From the NCBI GenBank assembly GCA_012270005.1, contig JAAXJD010000097.1:1-46740 (forward strand): 46,740 bases of DNA. Direction: 5' to 3'. Below are positions 1-7,306 of the stretch, piece by piece. This stretch comes from Flavobacterium sp. Lineage in GTDB: Bacteria; Bacteroidota; Bacteroidia; Flavobacteriales; Flavobacteriaceae. Position numbers and translations under genes: made by a program. The number at the start of each line of letters is the position of its first letter. The stretch's first letter is position 1. The notes beneath the pieces are model-generated. The model saw only the letters and a program-made list of their open reading frames with translations, had not been told where the DNA came from and made no database searches.

Positions 1-1011
1 ACGTTCATCAATAACCCGGGAAGTTTTGCCGGTACTTTTTTAGATGGAAATGCTTCTGCCTGCGCTCCTGCCGCATCTCAGGATTTGTGGTATAAGTTTG
101 TAGCCACCGATCGAACCATGCTCGTAGAGGTGGATAATCCTATAAATATAGGCCTTGATGTGGCTATGGAAATTTATAATACCGATTGTAATGGTAGCTT
201 GTTTACGTGCTTAAACAACGCTAATGCAACCCAGGGATATGAACTTTATTTCGGTGATAACTTTGTTGTAGGACAAACGTACTATATTAGGATACTGAAT
301 ACATCTTCAAACCTCTCTATCCAAAACTTTAACGTTGGTGTTCAGAAATTCCCTGCACCGTCTAATGATTTGTGTACTGCTGCTACAACCTTAACACCTG
401 CCACTACTTGCGTTACTACTCGCGGAACTTTTAGTGGCGCGTCTTTAGACGGAACGGTTTCTTCTTGTGCTTCAAGCGCATCTCAGGACGTATGGTATAA
501 ATTTGTAGCCACAGACCAAACCATGTACGTTGAAGTGAGTAACGCCATAAATATAGGGCTTGATGTAGCCATGGAAATCTATAGTGATGGTTGTAATGGC
601 AGTGTTTTGGCCTGTGTAAATAACGCCAATGCCTCACAGGAATATGAAAGTTATTCCTATAACAATTATGTTGTGGGGCAAACGTATCTGGTAAGGGTAT
701 TAAATACATCTGCCAGCCTTTCTACCCAAAACTTTAATGTGTGTGTTCAGGGCGAACTTCTAAATACCGATACTAAGGTTGGTAATTCTATTAGCATTGC
801 TCCAAATCCAGTTACTGATGTTTTAAAGATATCTAACCTGGACAATTTCAGTAATTACACCTACCAAATAATTAACCTGCAAGGCCAGCAGGTAGCTAAC
901 GGTAAACTATCCAATGAAGTTATACATACAGAACAGCTAAGTAAAGGGCTTTACATTTTAATGTTGTCTGACTTCAAAAAAGAGTTTGTTTCTAAATTTA
1001 TAAAAAACTAA
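1..1011 (+). CDS. Repeat-containing secreted protein with C-terminal T9SS type A sorting domain (5' end missing)
   Basis: The reading frame is open from the first base, so the N-terminus lies outside the window; the TTG at 85 is only an internal codon. About 336 residues are visible. Two copies of a roughly 120-residue extracellular beta-type module are seen, each with the core SQDxWYKFVATD, then INIGLDVAMEIY, CNGS, a VVGQTY strand and QNFNV. The last 75 residues have the pattern of a type IX secretion sorting domain: an APNPV box, a central YQIINLQGQ strand and a GLYILML strand before the terminal lysines. The protein is thus predicted to cross the outer membrane by the Por system and be released or attached to the surface. 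The repeats resemble pre-peptidase C-terminal style modules; the function of the missing N-terminal part is unknown. Confidence 0.85.
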   Translation, partial: TFINNPGSFAGTFLDGNASACAPAASQDLWYKFVATDRTMLVEVDNPINIGLDVAMEIYNTDCNGSLFTCLNNANATQGYELYFGDNFVVGQTYYIRILNTSSNLSIQNFNVGVQKFPAPSNDLCTAATTLTPATTCVTTRGTFSGASLDGTVSSCASSASQDVWYKFVATDQTMYVEVSNAINIGLDVAMEIYSDGCNGSVLACVNNANASQEYESYSYNNYVVGQTYLVRVLNTSASLSTQNFNVCVQGELLNTDTKVGNSISIAPNPVTDVLKISNLDNFSNYTYQIINLQGQQVANGKLSNEVIHTEQLSKGLYILMLSDFKKEFVSKFIKN

Positions 1012-1119
1012 TTTGTTTGAATTCGAGTATTTCACTAACTGGTTTACGGTTTATGTAAAAAGACCATGATATTAGTTCCTGCTTAAAAAGTACTGAAGCC
1101 ATTTGTTCAGTAACGTTTG

Positions 1120-1202
1120 CTAACAACTATATATAGATTGTTAGAACGAAAATTAGTCGATTGCGGAACGAAAACGAAATAGTAGTCGATTTAACGAAAA
1201 TC
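1120..1202. repeat. Short inverted repeat followed by direct repeats in intergenic DNA
   Basis: CTAACAA at 1120-1126 is matched by TTGTTAG at 1138-1144 around an AT-rich centre. Immediately after it, AACGAAAATTAGTCGATT (1145-1162) is repeated with small changes at 1173-1192, and a third partial copy, AACGAAAAT, starts at 1193. The rest of the 438-base gap between 1012 and 1449 holds only the terminator at 1409-1438. A 75-codon reading frame at 1161-1388 has no recognisable protein character. The repeats could be protein-binding sites; I cannot assign them. Confidence 0.4.
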
Positions 1203-1408
1203 TCTTTTTTTACAGTTTTTGATTATCAAATGTTTGCGGTTTCTTGTTTTTGTGAAAACACATTAAAATGTGGAAGAATCAGTACTGTAAACCAATATAC
1301 ATGGCTTTTTAGAGAGAAATTTCTTAAATTTTTATGTAGTATTTTTGGGTGTTTTTTTCCCACTGAAAAACGGACAAAAATTAGCTGATGCCGTTTTATA
1401 AATTCAAA

Positions 1409-1438
1409 GGCTACCTAAAACCATAGGTAGCCTTTTTT
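1409..1438 (+). terminator. Rho-independent terminator
   Basis: GGCTACCT and AGGTAGCC form a perfect 8-bp stem with an 8-base loop, followed by six T on the plus strand. It lies 400 bases after the stop of the sorting-domain gene and 12 bases beyond the stop of the opposing creD gene. The minus-strand tail is only moderately T-rich, but it may serve both directions. Confidence 0.75.
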
Positions 1439-1449
1439 ATATCTAGGCT

Positions 1450-2742
1450 CTATTGTACGGGTTGCCATTCAATCTTCCTTGAGAAGTACATTACGGCGGC
1501 AAGTATTGCAAACAGGCCAATGCTTCCGGCAAGTAGTGCGTAGTCTTCTAGTTTGATAATCACGTATATAAATGTATACAGCGTGGCGAGAGATGCGCCT
1601 ACAAGCAGTGTGAGTTTCCTGTTTTTTAACACGGCTGCCGTGTACAGGGTAATCATGCTGACTACTGCCGTGCCTGCTATGCTGTAGGCAAGGTTAAAAC
1701 TACTGTGTTCTGTAATGGAAACCAGTAAGGTATAGAACATTATGAGCGCCAATCCTATCATGGTATACTGAAATATATGTATAAAAATTTTGCTTATCGT
1801 CTGGATTAGGAAGAATACTAAAAACGTTAATCCTATTACCAGGAAACCGTACTTAGCTGTACGCTCATTTTGCTGATACTCATTGTTTTTTATGAGGAAC
1901 TCTGTGGTTAAGGCATACGCTTTAAGGTCTGGCAAACTACCAAAATACTGCTGTACAAACGGCCTGTTTAGGTGCGATACCTTCCAGTTTGCAGCAAAGC
2001 CGCTGCTATCTATATGTTTAGACACGGGCAGGAAGTTTCCGGTGAACTTAGGATCCGGCCAGTCTGATTTCATTTTTATATCGTTTAGCTTGCCTATGGG
2101 GATTACGCTAATACGCTCAGAACCATCATAATTAACGTTAATAGAATATTGTAAAGATGCATTTGGATTAATGGAAATAGGTTGTGTTTCAAGGCTTTCA
2201 AATGCCATAGTTCCAGGTTCTTTTACTGTAGGCTCAAACGGACAGCTTCTACCGTTAATGCTTATGGAAAACGCTCCTTTAATGGTTTTCAGGTTTTTAC
2301 TGGTAACCAGTATGGTTGCTTTATCCCACTGTAGTATTTGCGGGTTTATTTCCTGTTTGTGCTGCATTATAGGCTTGTAATAACCATTACATTGTATAAC
2401 GCTCTTAAAAACAGTGGTTTTATAAACATTTCTGTTTTTTTCCTCTGTTTTTACATCAGATTTTATGTTCAGTGTTTCAGGAAAATAATACGCGTAAGCT
2501 ATCTGGCCCGCACTGAGATAGGGGATTTTTAATACCGGTCCGTACAGGTAAACCTCGCCACCGTACTGCCCGTTGATTTCTTTTTTAACATTGTCCTGAA
2601 GCGCTTCGCGTTCCCAAATTAGGCTCTTTACAAATTGCAGCGGGATCAACAGTATCAGCGTTAGCACTCCCACCATAATTACACGTGCAGTGATGCTTTC
2701 CATAAAGCCTTGTGGCTGATGAGATTGATTATTTGTTTCCAT
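1450..2742 (-). CDS. creD: Cell envelope integrity inner-membrane protein CreD
   Basis: 430 residues, near the usual family length of about 440. One N-terminal membrane helix (about residues 17-39) precedes a large periplasmic domain containing the family-type segments YGPVLKIPY, DWPDPKFTGNFLP and NWKVSHLNRPFVQQY. From about residue 300 a run of five or six hydrophobic helices follows, ending in a short charged tail (SRKIEWQPVQ). In enterobacteria CreD belongs to the CreBC regulon and affects envelope and colicin tolerance; its biochemical role is not known. Here it is the last gene of a minus-strand run beginning at the Coq4-like gene, 11 bases after the small membrane protein ahead of it. 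No CreB-type tag was seen; the three palindromes upstream in the block are the likely control. Confidence 0.9.
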   Translation of the reverse strand: METNNQSHQPQGFMESITARVIMVGVLTLILLIPLQFVKSLIWEREALQDNVKKEINGQYGGEVYLYGPVLKIPYLSAGQIAYAYYFPETLNIKSDVKTEEKNRNVYKTTVFKSVIQCNGYYKPIMQHKQEINPQILQWDKATILVTSKNLKTIKGAFSISINGRSCPFEPTVKEPGTMAFESLETQPISINPNASLQYSINVNYDGSERISVIPIGKLNDIKMKSDWPDPKFTGNFLPVSKHIDSSGFAANWKVSHLNRPFVQQYFGSLPDLKAYALTTEFLIKNNEYQQNERTAKYGFLVIGLTFLVFFLIQTISKIFIHIFQYTMIGLALIMFYTLLVSITEHSSFNLAYSIAGTAVVSMITLYTAAVLKNRKLTLLVGASLATLYTFIYVIIKLEDYALLAGSIGLFAILAAVMYFSRKIEWQPVQ

Positions 2743-2753
2743 AGTATTAAAGG

Positions 2754-3125
2754 TTAAAATATTATTGAATTAATGATGTAGAGATATAGTATGGCAAGAG
2801 GTATGTTAAGGAAAAGAATAGAGGTCTTTTTAAAAACCAACGTCCTTACATACGGATAGTTAAGGCTAATTTGTACGGCGGTTAAAACAAGTACAACATT
2901 AAAAACCGTAATAAGCAGCGTTACAATTGCCTGCATTATTCCCAGCGTTATTAGCCACTGACGTTTAATTACTAGGTCTGTAATAAAAAAAAGCGTCATT
3001 ATGCTAAATGTTATGCCTGCCAGAAATAAGGGTTGCTTTAGAAACTTTTCTACCGAAACCGGTATGTGTTTTACATCCACACCATCGAAATCCAAGGGGC
3101 TAAAAAAATGCAATATGTGTTTCAT
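2754..3125 (-). CDS. Small integral membrane protein of the creD cluster
   Basis: 123 residues. An N-terminal soluble stretch (about 1-30, with the FFSPLDFDG sequence) is followed by three strongly hydrophobic segments, at about 33-50, 58-82 and 102-122. No catalytic motif is visible and I do not recognise a named family. It lies 18 bases downstream of another small membrane protein and 11 bases upstream of creD on the same strand, so co-transcription and a role in the same envelope process are likely but inferred. Confidence 0.65.
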   Translation of the reverse strand: MKHILHFFSPLDFDGVDVKHIPVSVEKFLKQPLFLAGITFSIMTLFFITDLVIKRQWLITLGIMQAIVTLLITVFNVVLVLTAVQISLNYPYVRTLVFKKTSILFLNIPLAILYLYIINSIIF

Positions 3126-3143
3126 AGAATTATATTTAAGTGC

Positions 3144-3461
3144 TTATAAACAAGGGTTTTGTATGCTAATCAGGGTGGATAATACAGCTGCGGTTACAAA
3201 GTTTGTAAGCAATAACAACAAGCTGTGAAACAGCGCATTTTGCTTTTCAGGATAAACAGACATCATAATCAGCGTAAACGTAAATGTGATTATATTTATA
3301 AAAATTGCTACAACATGGCCTATACCCATTATGTACTCGGCACAGTAGGCTGAAGGGGAATTTTTTACGACAAAATAAAGGTAGATGCAGTAGATAAATG
3401 TAGCTGCCCATACCACTACGGGCAGCCACATAATCGCGGTTGGTTTGCTAAGTCGCTTCAT
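3144..3461 (-). CDS. Small integral membrane protein of the creD cluster
   Basis: 105 residues with three probable membrane helices (about 10-30, 42-66 and 78-98) and almost no soluble part. The start is 2 bases after the stop of the Coq4-like gene, which strongly suggests co-translation. Overlapping frames in this region lack a consistent protein pattern. Family not recognised; function can only be inferred from the creD neighbourhood. Confidence 0.65.
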   Translation of the reverse strand: MKRLSKPTAIMWLPVVVWAATFIYCIYLYFVVKNSPSAYCAEYIMGIGHVVAIFINIITFTFTLIMMSVYPEKQNALFHSLLLLLTNFVTAAVLSTLISIQNPCL

Positions 3462-3463
3462 GG

Positions 3464-3901
3464 TTACAGTATCATGAAGGTTTCTTTAACTCGGTTTATC
3501 GGCTGGTGTAACAGCCGTAAATGGTCTATGTCGTAAAATCTTAGGGCAGTGGTTCCTTTTTTATACATGTTGTAAAAGTGACGTAGCCTGTGCGGCCTTA
3601 TAGCCAAACCTATGCCCATGGCTAAGAGGACTCTTAACCTAATGCAACCATTGCCAAACAGGTAATACTGCAATGCTATTTCGTCTGTAAGGGTAACCGT
3701 ATTACCGGTTACAAGCATTTGAAGGATGTCTTCGCGGCTCGCATAGGTGTTTTGTCCGTAGTTTCGTATCAGTAAGAAATTACCCAGCTGGCGGCCCAAA
3801 GTACCCTCAGGATAGGTAAGCAGGTTGTGTGCCGTAAGGCGTTGGGCATTGCGGTCAAACTGGCGTTTTACGTCCTCAAGTTTATTTTTAAGGGTATTCA
3901 T
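3464..3901 (-). CDS. Coq4-like protein lacking the usual metal motif
   Basis: 145 residues. The segments YPEGTLGRQLGNFLL (about residues 30-44) and DEIALQYYLFGNG (about 75-87) resemble the Coq4 family, which acts in ubiquinone synthesis and carries an HDxxH metal motif between these two blocks. At the matching place this protein reads REDILQML, without histidines, so the metal site appears lost. Flavobacteria use menaquinone, which also argues against the textbook role. The gene starts 15 bases after the palindrome at 3917-3933 and leads the unit running through two small membrane proteins into creD (2-base gap to the next gene). The family assignment is moderate; the function is unknown. Confidence 0.6.
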   Translation of the reverse strand: MNTLKNKLEDVKRQFDRNAQRLTAHNLLTYPEGTLGRQLGNFLLIRNYGQNTYASREDILQMLVTGNTVTLTDEIALQYYLFGNGCIRLRVLLAMGIGLAIRPHRLRHFYNMYKKGTTALRFYDIDHLRLLHQPINRVKETFMIL

Positions 3902-3916
3902 AAGTGCTGTTTTTTT

Positions 3917-3933
3917 ACTTTGAAATTCAAAGT
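3917..3933. promoter_or_regulatory. Palindromic operator, site 1 of 3
   Basis: ACTTTGAAATTCAAAGT is a perfect 8+1+8 palindrome 15 bases upstream of the Coq4-like start. On the minus strand its arm supplies the TTTG of a weak -7 element (CTACTTTG, 3928-3935). Sites 2 and 3 in the same block are the same sequence with one arm mismatch each. Confidence 0.7.
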
Positions 3934-3949
3934 AGGTTTATAAATTTTT

Positions 3950-4612
3950 TTACTTTTCAGAAGTCGTATATAAATCGAACAAAAGAAACTGTAACAGTCC
4001 AAACCCTAAGGTTATGCCTAGTGCGGCGGGGTAGGTGTCTGAACTTGTCATAGTTGTGAAAATATCTTTTAATAAAATAATGGGGCGGGTTAGTATATCC
4101 CAACTGTTGTAGCGCATAACACGGCCTATGTAAATGCCCATACCGCTTAACAGACAAACAGTTATCATAAAAATATTAGCCATCGTCCGTGTCCACCGGT
4201 TGAGGAGTACGTTATAAACATTTTTCATTGAAGCGAGTCCAAAAAGAAATCCGGAAATGCTGAAAGCCCCGAGGATTAGCAAGTCTAACCAGAACGGTAC
4301 GCTGTTTTCACGCCTCAAGTGAACCAGGTCTGTTACCAGGTAAGGGGCATTTGGCAGCAAGATGAGCCATGTAGCTAATAGTGTATAAAATAAGTATTTA
4401 TGTCCGCTAATACGTTTAGAGCTTTGTAATACAATACTTGCAAGCAGCGGCAATGCGGCGAGAAACAAATTCCATATAAGAAACATGTAGTAAGCACTCT
4501 GCGTTATTTTTACCCTTATGAGCAGTAAAACCATGCTAAACAGGGCAATAAGTAGCAGCGGCAGGTAGCGCTTCATATTTCGCATTACCATAAATTTTAA
4601 AGTAGAATTCAT
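3950..4612 (-). CDS. DUF1361 family membrane protein
   Basis: 220 residues with six or seven predicted membrane helices. The family-type segments LPNAPYLVTDLVHL (about residues 85-98) and GIYIGRVMRYNSWDI (about 157-171) lie in loops between helices. No enzyme activity is known for DUF1361. It has its own palindromic operator (4631-4647) and a good minus-strand -7 element, so it seems to form a separate transcription unit between the regulator gene and the Coq4-like unit. The start at 4612 follows that promoter by about 25 bases; an internal ATG a few codons in is also possible. Confidence 0.8.
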   Translation of the reverse strand: MNSTLKFMVMRNMKRYLPLLLIALFSMVLLLIRVKITQSAYYMFLIWNLFLAALPLLASIVLQSSKRISGHKYLFYTLLATWLILLPNAPYLVTDLVHLRRENSVPFWLDLLILGAFSISGFLFGLASMKNVYNVLLNRWTRTMANIFMITVCLLSGMGIYIGRVMRYNSWDILTRPIILLKDIFTTMTSSDTYPAALGITLGFGLLQFLLFDLYTTSEK

Positions 4613-4630
4613 GTTTTTTGTTTTTAAAGT

Positions 4631-4649
4631 ACTTTGTATTTCAAAGTTA
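4631..4649 (-). promoter_or_regulatory. Palindromic operator, site 2 of 3, overlapping a -7 promoter element
   Basis: ACTTTGTATTTCAAAGT (4631-4647) matches site 1 with one arm mismatch. On the minus strand TAACTTTG (4642-4649) fits the Bacteroidetes -7 consensus TAnnTTTG and overlaps the palindrome, so a bound repressor would block the promoter of the DUF1361 gene. AAAGT directly before the palindrome is shared with site 3. Confidence 0.7.
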
Positions 4650-4664
4650 ATGATTAAAAAAATA

Positions 4665-4961
4665 TCAGCTTTTTTGTATCAGTTTTTCAAGCGCATATAT
4701 ATGCTCCCTAAACGCCTTTCTTCCGGCAGGAGTGGCTAAGTACTTTGTGTTTGGCTTTTTGCCTATAAATTGTTTTTCTATTGTAATATAGCCTTCGGTT
4801 TCAAGGGCTTTAGCGTGGCTGGCAAGGTTACCATCAGTAACGCCCAGAAGTTCTTTAAGCGTATTAAAGTCGGCATACTCATTTACCATAAGTATGCTCA
4901 TAATTCCCAACCGTATACGGTGGTCAAATGCCTTGTTAATATGCTGTAAAATGTTTTTCAA
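4665..4961 (-). CDS. Small winged-helix transcriptional regulator
   Basis: 98 residues, essentially one winged-helix domain. The order is an N-terminal helix with DHRIRLGIMSIL, a helix-turn-helix with TLKELLGVTDGNLASHAKALETEG (about residues 34-57), a wing (YITIEKQFIGKKPNTKYLAT) and a C-terminal dimerisation helix. This is the pattern of the PF13601-type (HTH_34) MarR/ArsR-like regulators often found beside creD in Bacteroidetes. No metal-binding cysteines are seen. The gene lies 2 bases after the upstream membrane-protein gene. It is the obvious candidate to bind the three ACTTTGAA-N-TTCAAAGT palindromes in this block, and so probably represses its own unit; this is inference. Confidence 0.85.
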   Translation of the reverse strand: MKNILQHINKAFDHRIRLGIMSILMVNEYADFNTLKELLGVTDGNLASHAKALETEGYITIEKQFIGKKPNTKYLATPAGRKAFREHIYALEKLIQKS

Positions 4962-4963
4962 AA

Positions 4964-5566
4964 CTATTGTTTACGGTCGTATTTATAATACATTGTGCTG
5001 CCGTAGAGTATGTGGCATACCCCAAAACCCAGTGCCCAAAATTCAAGTCCGTAGCCCACAGCATAGGTTGCTACGAGCCCTATTACTATAACGGTAATGC
5101 CTAGATAGCGTACATCGCGTAGTGTATATTTACTGGCATTTACACAGGCTAAACCGTAGAATATCAGCGTTACAGGTGCTACCAGTCCGTAGTGGTGGGC
5201 ATTGATCAAAAGTAATGCGAAAATGCCACCGGTAACAAGCGGAATAGCAAAGTTTGCCAACAATCGTAACGAGGTACTGTTTATTAGGCTGGTACCTTGC
5301 TTTTTAGCTTTCGATGCTGACATTATAAGCGCAGTACCTACCGATAGTACCAGCACAGCTGCCATTATGCCGAGACATTGTTTAAATTCAACGCTTTCAA
5401 GGGTAATATACGGGTAGCTGTCTCCGGTTATCTGTCTTACAGCGTAGGCTCCAGCAAGGGCATATATGCCTGCTAGTACTCCGGAAATTCCGCTTAATGA
5501 TATAAACTGCGTAGAGCGGTCCATCATCTTTTTTATATCCTGTATGTCCTTTAAATAATCGTTCAT
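4964..5566 (-). CDS. Multi-pass membrane protein co-transcribed with the winged-helix regulator
   Basis: 200 residues: a short cytoplasmic N-terminus (DYLKDIQDIKKMMDRST) followed by about six hydrophobic segments between residues 22 and 185, ending in a basic tail (YYKYDRKQ). I do not recognise a named domain. The stop is 2 bases before the regulator gene, and palindrome site 3 sits 9 bases upstream of the start. Membrane protein and regulator pairs of this form suggest that the membrane protein senses or modulates the signal, but nothing in the sequence proves it. Confidence 0.75.
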   Translation of the reverse strand: MNDYLKDIQDIKKMMDRSTQFISLSGISGVLAGIYALAGAYAVRQITGDSYPYITLESVEFKQCLGIMAAVLVLSVGTALIMSASKAKKQGTSLINSTSLRLLANFAIPLVTGGIFALLLINAHHYGLVAPVTLIFYGLACVNASKYTLRDVRYLGITVIVIGLVATYAVGYGLEFWALGFGVCHILYGSTMYYKYDRKQ

Positions 5567-5575
5567 GATTAAAGT

Positions 5576-5594
5576 ACTTTGAATTGCAAAGTAA
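5576..5594 (-). promoter_or_regulatory. Palindromic operator, site 3 of 3
   Basis: ACTTTGAATTGCAAAGT (5576-5592) matches site 1 with one arm mismatch and lies 9 bases before the start of the membrane-protein/regulator unit. The minus-strand arm gives TTACTTTG (5587-5594), one base off the TAnnTTTG promoter element. Confidence 0.7.
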
Positions 5595-5605
5595 AGTAAT
5601 ATTTT

Positions 5606-5638
5606 TTAACCGGCAATGCGCCGGTTAATTTTTTTTTT
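5606..5638 (+). terminator. Strong plus-strand terminator in a minus-strand region
   Basis: TTAACCGGC and GCCGGTTAA form a perfect 9-bp stem with a 5-base loop and are followed by ten T on the plus strand. No plus-strand gene precedes it: 1450-5566 is wholly minus-strand. It could end an antisense transcript or shield the operator region. Confidence 0.7.
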
Positions 5639-5654
5639 GAGGTAATCGGTCTAC

Positions 5655-5796
5655 TAATGTACTAATGTATGAATGTGCTAATGTATCAATTTGTCGAAGT
5701 GTTAATGTACTAATAACGGCGTATTTAAATTAATACATTGATACATTGTTAAATTGAAACATTGTTGCATTAATACATTAATACATTGATACATTA
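5655..5796. repeat. Inverted array of degenerate 8-bp units
   Basis: Seven contiguous octamers of consensus YAATGTAY run from 5655 to 5710. After TAAT and a 14-base spacer (5715-5728), ATTA and eight octamers of the reverse complement (consensus ATACATTR) run from 5733 to 5796. The 8-bp period is kept through all units in spite of substitutions, and the two halves can pair into one long imperfect hairpin. It lies 5 bases beyond the stop of the sugar dehydrogenase gene and may help end its transcript. Confidence 0.75.
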
Positions 5797-5801
5797 AAAA
5801 A

Positions 5802-7229
5802 TTACTTCATGGGTATAAGCCTATATATCGCAGATGCGGGCTTTTCTACAGCCACGTATATATATCCATCGGGGCCTACGCGAACGTCGCGTACCCGGCC
5901 TATATTTTTAAGCAGTTTTTCTTGTTTTACCACTTTATTATCTTTAATGTAGCAGAGGTTTAAGTATTTAAAACGAAGAGAGCCCACCACCAATGCACCT
6001 TTCCACGGTTTATATACATCGCTGTTTACAAACGCCATACCCGATGGTGCTATGCTGGGAATCCAGTAAGTAATAGGGTCGGTTATTCCCGGGGCTGTTG
6101 TCTTGTTTGTTATTGTAGTGCCATTGTAGTTAATACCGTAACTGGTAACCGGCCAGCCATAATTATTTCCCGGTTGTATAATGTTTATTTCGTCCCCACC
6201 GCGCGGTCCGTGTTCTGTTTCCCAAAGGTCGCCAGTCCATGGGTTAAAGGCAAGGCTTTGCGGGTTCCTGTTACCATAGCAGTATATAGTGGTGGTTTTT
6301 CCGCTTTTATCTTTAAACTGGTTATCTGTCGGGATACTGCCATCCGGGTTGATACGGTGTATTTTACCCAGCTGGTTGTTTTCCAGCGTTTGCGGGTTTT
6401 GGTTTTCATTACCGCGTTCGCCTACCGAAATATAAAGATGCCCCTGCTTATCAAACACCAGCCTGCTGCCATAATGGTGGCGGGTAGGGGCGTAAGGCAG
6501 CGCTTCAAAAATTATCTTTTGGCCGTTAAGTTTAGTTCCTTCTAGTTTTGCCGACATAACTGCTGTAGTAGCCAGTGTTTTGCCGTTTTCTTTTTTTGGT
6601 TTTGAATACGAAAAAAACAATCTGTTATCTGCCGAAAAAGTGGCGCTTACGACCACGTCCAGCAATCCACCCTGTCCTTCGCTCAGTACTTCTGGTACGC
6701 CACTTATTTCGGTTTTCTTCTTATTGTTTATTTTATACATAGTGCCGCCACGTTCAGTTGCTATAAGGCTGCCGTCGGGTAAAAATGCCATACCCCACAC
6801 TACATCTGTCTTTGTAATTATAGTATCCAGGGTAACGGTAAGCTGTTCACTTTTAAAAGTTCCGGTAATAGGTTCGCTATCAAAGTTAAAGTCTTCCACA
6901 TTTTGTATGCCTTTTTTAATATATTCGGCAAGCTCGCTTATTTCTTTATCTGTAAAGGTTTTATCAAATGCCGGCATACCTTCATCTATCCAACCCTTCT
7001 TTATGCTTACCATAAGGTCTTTTGCGCTACTGCCGTGTTTCCACTGGCGGTCAGTAAAAGCATCCATTTTTTCGCCGTGGCATCCGCTGCAGTAATTGGC
7101 GTAGTTTTCTGCGGGTGTTTTTTCTGCCATAATGTTGTATTTCGGCGCGCTGTAAGCCGGGGTGTCATTAAAGCCATACAACACGGCTAATGTACCGGCT
7201 GCTAACAGGGGGAGTATCAATTTCTTCAT
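5802..7229 (-). CDS. Periplasmic cytochrome c / PQQ-dependent aldose sugar dehydrogenase fusion
   Basis: 475 residues. A hydrophobic N-terminal signal (about 1-28) is followed by a class I cytochrome c domain (about 35-110) with the heme site C47-S-G-C50-H51 and a likely axial methionine at M85 (EGMPAF). Residues about 130-475 form a glucose/sorbosone dehydrogenase beta-propeller, with DxxHLYISVGERGNENQNPQ-like, GNRNPQSLAF and TEHGPRGGDEIN segments typical of soluble aldose sugar dehydrogenases that use PQQ. Fusion of the heme domain suggests direct electron passage from sugar oxidation into the respiratory chain in the periplasm. No PQQ synthesis genes are in the window. The gene stands alone, with the octamer array just after its stop. 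Confidence 0.88.
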   Translation of the reverse strand: MKKLILPLLAAGTLAVLYGFNDTPAYSAPKYNIMAEKTPAENYANYCSGCHGEKMDAFTDRQWKHGSSAKDLMVSIKKGWIDEGMPAFDKTFTDKEISELAEYIKKGIQNVEDFNFDSEPITGTFKSEQLTVTLDTIITKTDVVWGMAFLPDGSLIATERGGTMYKINNKKKTEISGVPEVLSEGQGGLLDVVVSATFSADNRLFFSYSKPKKENGKTLATTAVMSAKLEGTKLNGQKIIFEALPYAPTRHHYGSRLVFDKQGHLYISVGERGNENQNPQTLENNQLGKIHRINPDGSIPTDNQFKDKSGKTTTIYCYGNRNPQSLAFNPWTGDLWETEHGPRGGDEINIIQPGNNYGWPVTSYGINYNGTTITNKTTAPGITDPITYWIPSIAPSGMAFVNSDVYKPWKGALVVGSLRFKYLNLCYIKDNKVVKQEKLLKNIGRVRDVRVGPDGYIYVAVEKPASAIYRLIPMK

Positions 7230-7306
7230 AATGGTGTAAAATAAAGATTAAAGCTAAACAATTTTTGGTGAAAAATACAGCATGTACTATTAATCAGCCG
7301 TTAAAC

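Noticed and set aside
1120..1144. Integron attC-like site (CTAACAA/TTGTTAG ends)
   Set aside because: Only 25 bases long, without the two-arm structure of attC, and no cassette or integrase is present.
1161..1388. 75-codon plus-strand reading frame
   Set aside because: Starts with TTG inside a repeat block, has low-complexity hydrophobic and cysteine-rich translation, no promoter and no recognisable domain.
5655..5796. CRISPR array
   Set aside because: Units are only 8 bp and contiguous, with no spacers, and no cas gene is in the window.
6580..7095. 171-codon plus-strand frame inside the sugar dehydrogenase gene
   Set aside because: Antisense shadow of a clearly conserved protein; its translation has no domain pattern.
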